Origin: UBA1124 sp963933095
GTDB taxonomy: Bacteria; Pseudomonadota; Gammaproteobacteria; Pseudomonadales; Cellvibrionaceae
Assembly (NCBI GenBank): GCA_963933095.1
Contig: CAWVSV010000086.1
Location: 1-9,698 of the forward strand
Direction of reading: 5' to 3'
Length of the DNA: 9,698 nt
In this document: positions 6,260 to 9,698 of the stretch, piece after piece
How positions within the stretch are numbered: the stretch's first letter is position 1
Layout of the letters: each line of letters opens with the position of its first letter
Position numbers and translations under genes: made by a program
The notes under the pieces: model-generated
Told to the model about the DNA's origin: nothing
The model's database searches: none
The model's input: the letters and a program-made list of their open reading frames with translations, nothing else

Positions 6260-6715
6260 TTACAGCTCCCAGCTGTTTACATCCGCAGCTTCACCTTCAC
6301 CGCCTTCACGTCCATCGGCACCTAAAGTGTATAGGTCATACTTGCCGCCGTTCACACCTGGGCTCATATATATGTACTCTGTGCCCCAAGGGTCATTAGG
6401 TACTTTGGGCAAATAACCATCAGGGTTCCAATTGCGTGCTTCTGGCTCGCCGGAAGGCTCAGTCACCAGTGCTTGGAGGCCTTGGTCAGTGTTGGGATAA
6501 CTGTAATTATCGAGCTTATATATGTCTAGGGCGCGACCGAGATTGCTGATATCGCTTTTAGCAGCGGTCATCCGAGCATCTCCAGCGCGACCTAGAACTT
6601 TCGGTCCTATCAGGCCAACCAATAGTCCGATTATTACTACAACTACCATGATTTCGATCAGAGTAAAGCCTGTTTGGCGAAAATTCTTAGCAGATACATT
6701 CATAACAGCTCGCAT
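6260..6715 (-). CDS. gspG: Type II secretion system major pseudopilin GspG
   Basis: GspG is the main subunit of the pseudopilus shaft. The 151-residue product is cut by prepilin peptidase after Gly16 (QTG|FTLIEIMVVVVIIGLLVG), with glutamate at +5. Other GspG hallmarks are PKVLGRAGDARMTAAKSDI (38-56), LDIYKLDNYSYPNTDQGLQA (63-82), and the calcium-binding end YTLGADGREGGEGEAADV (129-146), whose Asp134 and Asp145 are likely ligands. The start at 6715 has GGAG 6 bases upstream. A second ATG at 6703 would give a more usual 12-residue leader but has only a weak site. It is set off from gspF by 47 bases, the longest gap within the gsp block, fitting separate, stronger translation of the abundant subunit. 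All key residues are present. Confidence 0.96.
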   Translation of the reverse strand: MRAVMNVSAKNFRQTGFTLIEIMVVVVIIGLLVGLIGPKVLGRAGDARMTAAKSDISNLGRALDIYKLDNYSYPNTDQGLQALVTEPSGEPEARNWNPDGYLPKVPNDPWGTEYIYMSPGVNGGKYDLYTLGADGREGGEGEAADVNSWEL

Positions 6716-6762
6716 AGGAGGCTCCAGAGAAATTTAATGTTTAAAGTTTAAGTGCTAAAAAG
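6716..6762 (-). other. 47-base gspF-gspG spacer with gspG ribosome binding site
   Basis: This is the largest gap between gsp genes in the window. It is AT-rich, then carries GGAG at 6725-6722 as the gspG Shine-Dalgarno sequence. Directly after this and touching the ATG is CCTCCT, the same as the anti-Shine-Dalgarno core of 16S rRNA. I see no terminator and no convincing promoter in it. Confidence 0.5.
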
Positions 6763-7983
6763 CTACATAACCAAGTCATTCATATCAATAATAGGCATCA
6801 GAATAGCCATCACAATCATCAGTACTGATACCCCCATAAATACCAACATAAACGGCTCAAACAAACCGACGATCATAGTTATTAATGATTTTAAATCTCG
6901 TTCTTGGTGTTTGGCAGTTCGCTCGAGCATGCTGTCTAGCTGGCCAGATGCTTCGCCCGAGGCAATCATATGTAGCATCATAGGGGGAAAATAGCGGCTT
7001 TCGGCCAGCGCTTTGTTCAGGCTCATACCCTCACTGACTCGTGTCGTAGCTTCATTAAGTTTTAGGCGCATAAAGTCATTTGACAATACTTGACTAGCAA
7101 TTTTCATGCCTTCTACTAGGGGTACGCCACTTGAGCTGAGAATACTAAGCGTGCTGGCATAGCGGGCAGCGTTAAAACCGCGAACCAGTTTCTTGAAAAA
7201 AGGCATGTGCAAAATGCGTTTGTGTACGCGCATACGAAAGGGTTTTTGTTGCATCGCGTAGATAAAAGCGGCGGTAGCGGCACCTAGTAATATCACCACT
7301 AAAAGACCATAACTGCCAATAAACTCACTGGCCGAGACTAGTGCTCGTGTTAAGAAGGGCAGTTCTTGACCTGAGCCGGCAAAGACTTTGATAATTTTAG
7401 GGACAACAAAAGTCATTAGACCAACAACTACACCGACAGCCATTAGCAGCAATATAATTGGATATATCATAGCCATTTTAACAGTTTGGCTAAATTCTTG
7501 ACTACTCTCGGTGTGATCGGCCAGGCGCTCCATCACTAAATCGAGGTGGCCAGAGTGCTCGCCTGCAGAAATAGTGGCGCGGTAAAGTTGGTCAAAAGCG
7601 CGCGGAAATTCTGCCATGGCACTGGCCAGTGGATGCCCCTCTAAAACTTTGGAACGTACCGCTGACATTATGGAGCTAACTTTTGGGTCTTCACTCTGCT
7701 GTGCGACAGCCGTCAAAGCCTCCTCTATAGGTAGTGACGATTGAATTAAGGTCGACAGTTGGCGCGTGATTAATGCCAAATCTGAGGTGCTGAGCGACGG
7801 AGAAAAAAAGTTAATACTACTCTTACTTTTATTCTTGTGACTTCTGGCGCTTTCATCCATCGACAGGGGCATCAAACCCATGTCACGTAACTGCTGCCTA
7901 GCTTGGCGTGAGCTGTCTGCTTCTAAGGTGCCTTTTTTTTGTCCACCTTTAGCGTCTAGAGCGACATAGTCAAATGCAGCCAC
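6763..7983 (-). CDS. gspF: Type II secretion system inner-membrane platform protein GspF
   Basis: GspF is the polytopic membrane protein at the centre of the T2SS platform, working with the ATPase GspE to add or extract pseudopilins. The 406-residue product is standard in length. The N-terminus MAAFDYVALDAKGGQKKGTL is typical of the family. Two copies of the T2SSF cytoplasmic domain follow, at about 70-170 (LITRQLSTLIQSSLPIEEAL) and 272-372 (ARYASTLSILSSSGVPLVEG), with the repeated GEHSGHLD and GEASGQLD motifs at 141-148 and 343-350. Membrane spans lie at about 169-197, 222-243 and 373-398. The start is GTG at 7983, supported by the conserved N-terminus although the upstream ribosome site (GAGCGG, rather distant) is weak. 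It follows gspE by 30 bases. Confidence 0.95.
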   Translation of the reverse strand: MAAFDYVALDAKGGQKKGTLEADSSRQARQQLRDMGLMPLSMDESARSHKNKSKSSINFFSPSLSTSDLALITRQLSTLIQSSLPIEEALTAVAQQSEDPKVSSIMSAVRSKVLEGHPLASAMAEFPRAFDQLYRATISAGEHSGHLDLVMERLADHTESSQEFSQTVKMAMIYPIILLLMAVGVVVGLMTFVVPKIIKVFAGSGQELPFLTRALVSASEFIGSYGLLVVILLGAATAAFIYAMQQKPFRMRVHKRILHMPFFKKLVRGFNAARYASTLSILSSSGVPLVEGMKIASQVLSNDFMRLKLNEATTRVSEGMSLNKALAESRYFPPMMLHMIASGEASGQLDSMLERTAKHQERDLKSLITMIVGLFEPFMLVFMGVSVLMIVMAILMPIIDMNDLVM

Positions 7984-8013
7984 GTCTAATTACCGCTCGA
8001 TGTCGAGACTTGA

Positions 8014-9552
8014 TTAGTCATTGTGTGTTACCCGTAAAACTTCTTCGACCGAGGTTTCACCCGCAAGTATGCGAGCGATGCCATCGCCTCGTATCCCCGA
8101 ACCCTTGGTTCGTGCACAGGCGGTGAGCTCGGCCTCAGAGGCGCGATTGTGAATCAGGCTACGCAATTCTGCGTCGATAGCGATCAACTCGTAAATACCT
8201 GTTCGACCGCTATAGCCTTGATGATTGCATTTTTCGCAGCCGTGCGGCCGATAAATAGTCGGAGGGTTATTGATATCTAGTTGTAACATTTCGCATTCGG
8301 CTTTATCAGCTAAATGGGCTTCTTTGCAGTGTGGACACAAAGTGCGTACTAATCTTTGGGCTAATACACCGATTAAACTTGATGAAAGCAAGAATGGTTC
8401 AATACCCATATCTACCATACGGGTGATCGAGCCAATGGCCGTATTGGTGTGCAGAGTAGACAACACTAAGTGGCCAGTTAAACTAGCTTGAATGGCAATT
8501 TCGGCTGTTTCCAAGTCTCGAATTTCGCCAATCATGACTATGTCAGGGTCTTGCCTGAGCATTGCACGCAGGCTGCGAGCAAAAGTCATGTCAGCCTTGG
8601 TGTTAACCTGTGTCTGGCCGATCCCTTCTAAGTTGTACTCGATTGGGTCTTCAACGGTAAGAATATTTTTAGCTTTGTCGTTAATGTGTGACAGACCGGC
8701 GTAAAGAGTGGTGGTTTTACCCGAACCCGTTGGACCCGTAACTAGCATTATCCCATGTGGTTTATGCAGTAAATTACTGAAGCGTTTTTCCTCATCAGGC
8801 TGCATACCCATATTGGCGAGATTTAAGCGGCCGGCCTGTTTGTCGAGTAGACGCATTACGATGCGCTCGCCATTGTTGGCAGGCATGGTAGAGACGCGTA
8901 CATCGATCTCGCGGCCACCAACTTTCAGGGACATACGCCCATCTTGAGGCACACGCTTTTCGGCTATATCGAGTTTAGACATAACTTTGATGCGTGAAAT
9001 TAGTAACGGTGCTAGAGCACGTTTGGGCTGCACTGCTTCGCGCAGTACACCGTCGATACGAAAACGTACAATTAAGCGCTTTTCAAAAGTTTCAATATGT
9101 ATATCAGATGCACCCTGTTTAATCGCTTCGCTGAGCAGGGCATTGATTAGGCGAATAATCGGAGCATCGTCTTCTTGCTCGAGTAGGTCCTCCGTTTCCG
9201 GCACCGATTCAGCGAGGCTGGCAAGGTCCATGTCATCCCCCAGGCCCTCCACCATTTGCATGGTGGCCGAGGAGTCTTTCTCATAGACACTGGCAAGAGC
9301 ACGATCAAACTCGACTTCGTCAACTTTTTCAAACGACACAGGAAGTGCGCTTGCACGCCTGATTTCAGCCATGGCTTCAAGAGTGGGTGCTTGGGTGTAG
9401 ATTGCAGCGGCTCTGGCTTCATCACTCGATGCCGGCAGTAGTAAAGTGTTAAAGCGCTTTACAAAAGCGAACGGCAACAGCGGTTGAGGCCCGCTGTTTT
9501 CAATCTCATCTTCAACTGAATTTTCTAGAGCCTGATCTGTAGTTTCGCTCAC
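8014..9552 (-). CDS. gspE: Type II secretion system ATPase GspE
   Basis: GspE is the cytoplasmic hexameric ATPase that powers pseudopilus assembly and binds GspL through its N-terminal part. The 512-residue product has all expected motifs: PFAFVKRFNTLLLP near the N-terminus, the N2 domain with SEAIKQGASDIHIE (141-154), Walker A GPTGSGKT (273-280), Asp box ILTVEDPIEY (297-306), Walker B DPDIVMIGEIRD (335-346, with Glu343), and His box TGHLVLSTLHTN (359-370). The zinc-binding pairs are Cys406/Cys409 and Cys439/Cys442, spaced CX2C-X29-CX2C as in GspE; this tetracysteine subdomain helps tell it from many pilus and twitching ATPases. The start is GTG at 9552 with GAGGA 8 bases upstream, and 14 bases separate it from gspD. 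It looks fully functional. Confidence 0.97.
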   Translation of the reverse strand: MSETTDQALENSVEDEIENSGPQPLLPFAFVKRFNTLLLPASSDEARAAAIYTQAPTLEAMAEIRRASALPVSFEKVDEVEFDRALASVYEKDSSATMQMVEGLGDDMDLASLAESVPETEDLLEQEDDAPIIRLINALLSEAIKQGASDIHIETFEKRLIVRFRIDGVLREAVQPKRALAPLLISRIKVMSKLDIAEKRVPQDGRMSLKVGGREIDVRVSTMPANNGERIVMRLLDKQAGRLNLANMGMQPDEEKRFSNLLHKPHGIMLVTGPTGSGKTTTLYAGLSHINDKAKNILTVEDPIEYNLEGIGQTQVNTKADMTFARSLRAMLRQDPDIVMIGEIRDLETAEIAIQASLTGHLVLSTLHTNTAIGSITRMVDMGIEPFLLSSSLIGVLAQRLVRTLCPHCKEAHLADKAECEMLQLDINNPPTIYRPHGCEKCNHQGYSGRTGIYELIAIDAELRSLIHNRASEAELTACARTKGSGIRGDGIARILAGETSVEEVLRVTHND

Positions 9553-9566
9553 TTTAACGTCCTCGC

Positions 9567-9698
9567 TTAATCTTGCTTAGGCGTGGATTGTATTTCAGGT
9601 TGAAAACGATCCTTTACTGGTAGCGCCGGCATTTGCTGCCCCAAGAATAAGGTATCAACTTTTCCGCGGAAATCTTTTTGATTTTCGCGCATGTACTT
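9567..9698 (-). CDS. gspD: Type II secretion system secretin GspD, C-terminal 43 codons (runs off right edge)
   Basis: GspD forms the outer-membrane channel of the T2SS. Only the last 43 codons and the TAA stop (9569-9567) are in the window. The translated start, KYMRENQKDF, resembles the KYxxxRxxQ stretch after the secretin core in GspD proteins. About 30 polar, Pro-containing residues follow (LFLGQQMPALPVKDRF and beyond) to the end. The position 14 bases before gspE is the normal gspD-gspE order, which carries most of the weight here because the fragment is short. The secretin core and N-domains are outside the window, and whether a pilotin-binding tail exists cannot be judged. Confidence 0.85.
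   Translation of the reverse strand, partial: KYMRENQKDFRGKVDTLFLGQQMPALPVKDRFQPEIQSTPKQD

Noticed and set aside
6260..6715. GspG as a type IV major pilin (PilA/PilE)
   Set aside because: It has the GspG calcium-binding C-terminus, no C-terminal disulfide cysteine pair, and sits between gspF and gspH.
8270..9441. Several plus- and minus-strand frames of 60-100 codons inside gspE
   Set aside because: All overlap the complete gspE with intact ATPase motifs, and none shows a recognisable domain or ribosome site.

Overview
The window is almost entirely one block of genes on the minus strand, transcribed from the right edge towards the left. It is the back end of a type II secretion system (T2SS, general secretory pathway) operon in the order gspD (last 43 codons only), gspE, gspF, gspG, gspH, gspI, gspJ, gspK, gspL, gspM. 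After a 136-base gap comes the front part of a FimV/HubP-family polar landmark gene, which runs off the left edge. No RNA gene, insertion sequence or CRISPR array is visible. Every plus-strand open frame is antisense to one of these genes.

The gene order (D-E-F-G-H-I-J-K-L-M), the family features of each product and the FimV-type neighbour point to a gammaproteobacterium. Base composition looks moderate (mid-40s % GC by eye). A free-living marine or environmental lineage is plausible, but that is only an impression; the sequence shown does not settle genus or order.

Layout on the minus strand: 9698-9567 gspD 3' end (outer-membrane secretin); 9552-8014 gspE (cytoplasmic ATPase); 7983-6763 gspF (inner-membrane platform); 6715-6260 gspG (major pseudopilin); 6239-5643 gspH, 5656-5273 gspI, 5273-4476 gspJ and 4479-3406 gspK (minor pseudopilins); 3409-2135 gspL and 2124-1615 gspM (assembly platform); 1478 to the left edge, fimV-like. 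From gspH to gspL the genes overlap (14, 1, 4 and 4 bases), which suggests coupled translation of the pseudopilus tip proteins and GspL. gspE, gspG and gspM have their own clear ribosome binding sites. gspC would normally lie upstream of gspD and is not in view. gspN is absent from its possible place after gspM.

Together the products form the envelope-spanning machine that exports folded proteins from the periplasm. GspE hydrolyses ATP at the base of a GspF-GspL-GspM platform. This drives assembly of a GspG pseudopilus capped by GspH/I/J/K, which pushes substrates through the GspD secretin.

The most interesting points are: (i) the FimV-like protein encoded directly behind the T2SS operon, with a FimV-type N-terminal domain and one membrane span but no visible LysM domain; (ii) a strongly acidic, low-complexity C-terminal tail of about 50 residues on GspJ, encoded by slippage-prone repeats just before the overlapping gspK start; and (iii) the translational-coupling pattern. 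I see no evidence for a wholly new system; the FimV-T2SS pairing is the best lead.
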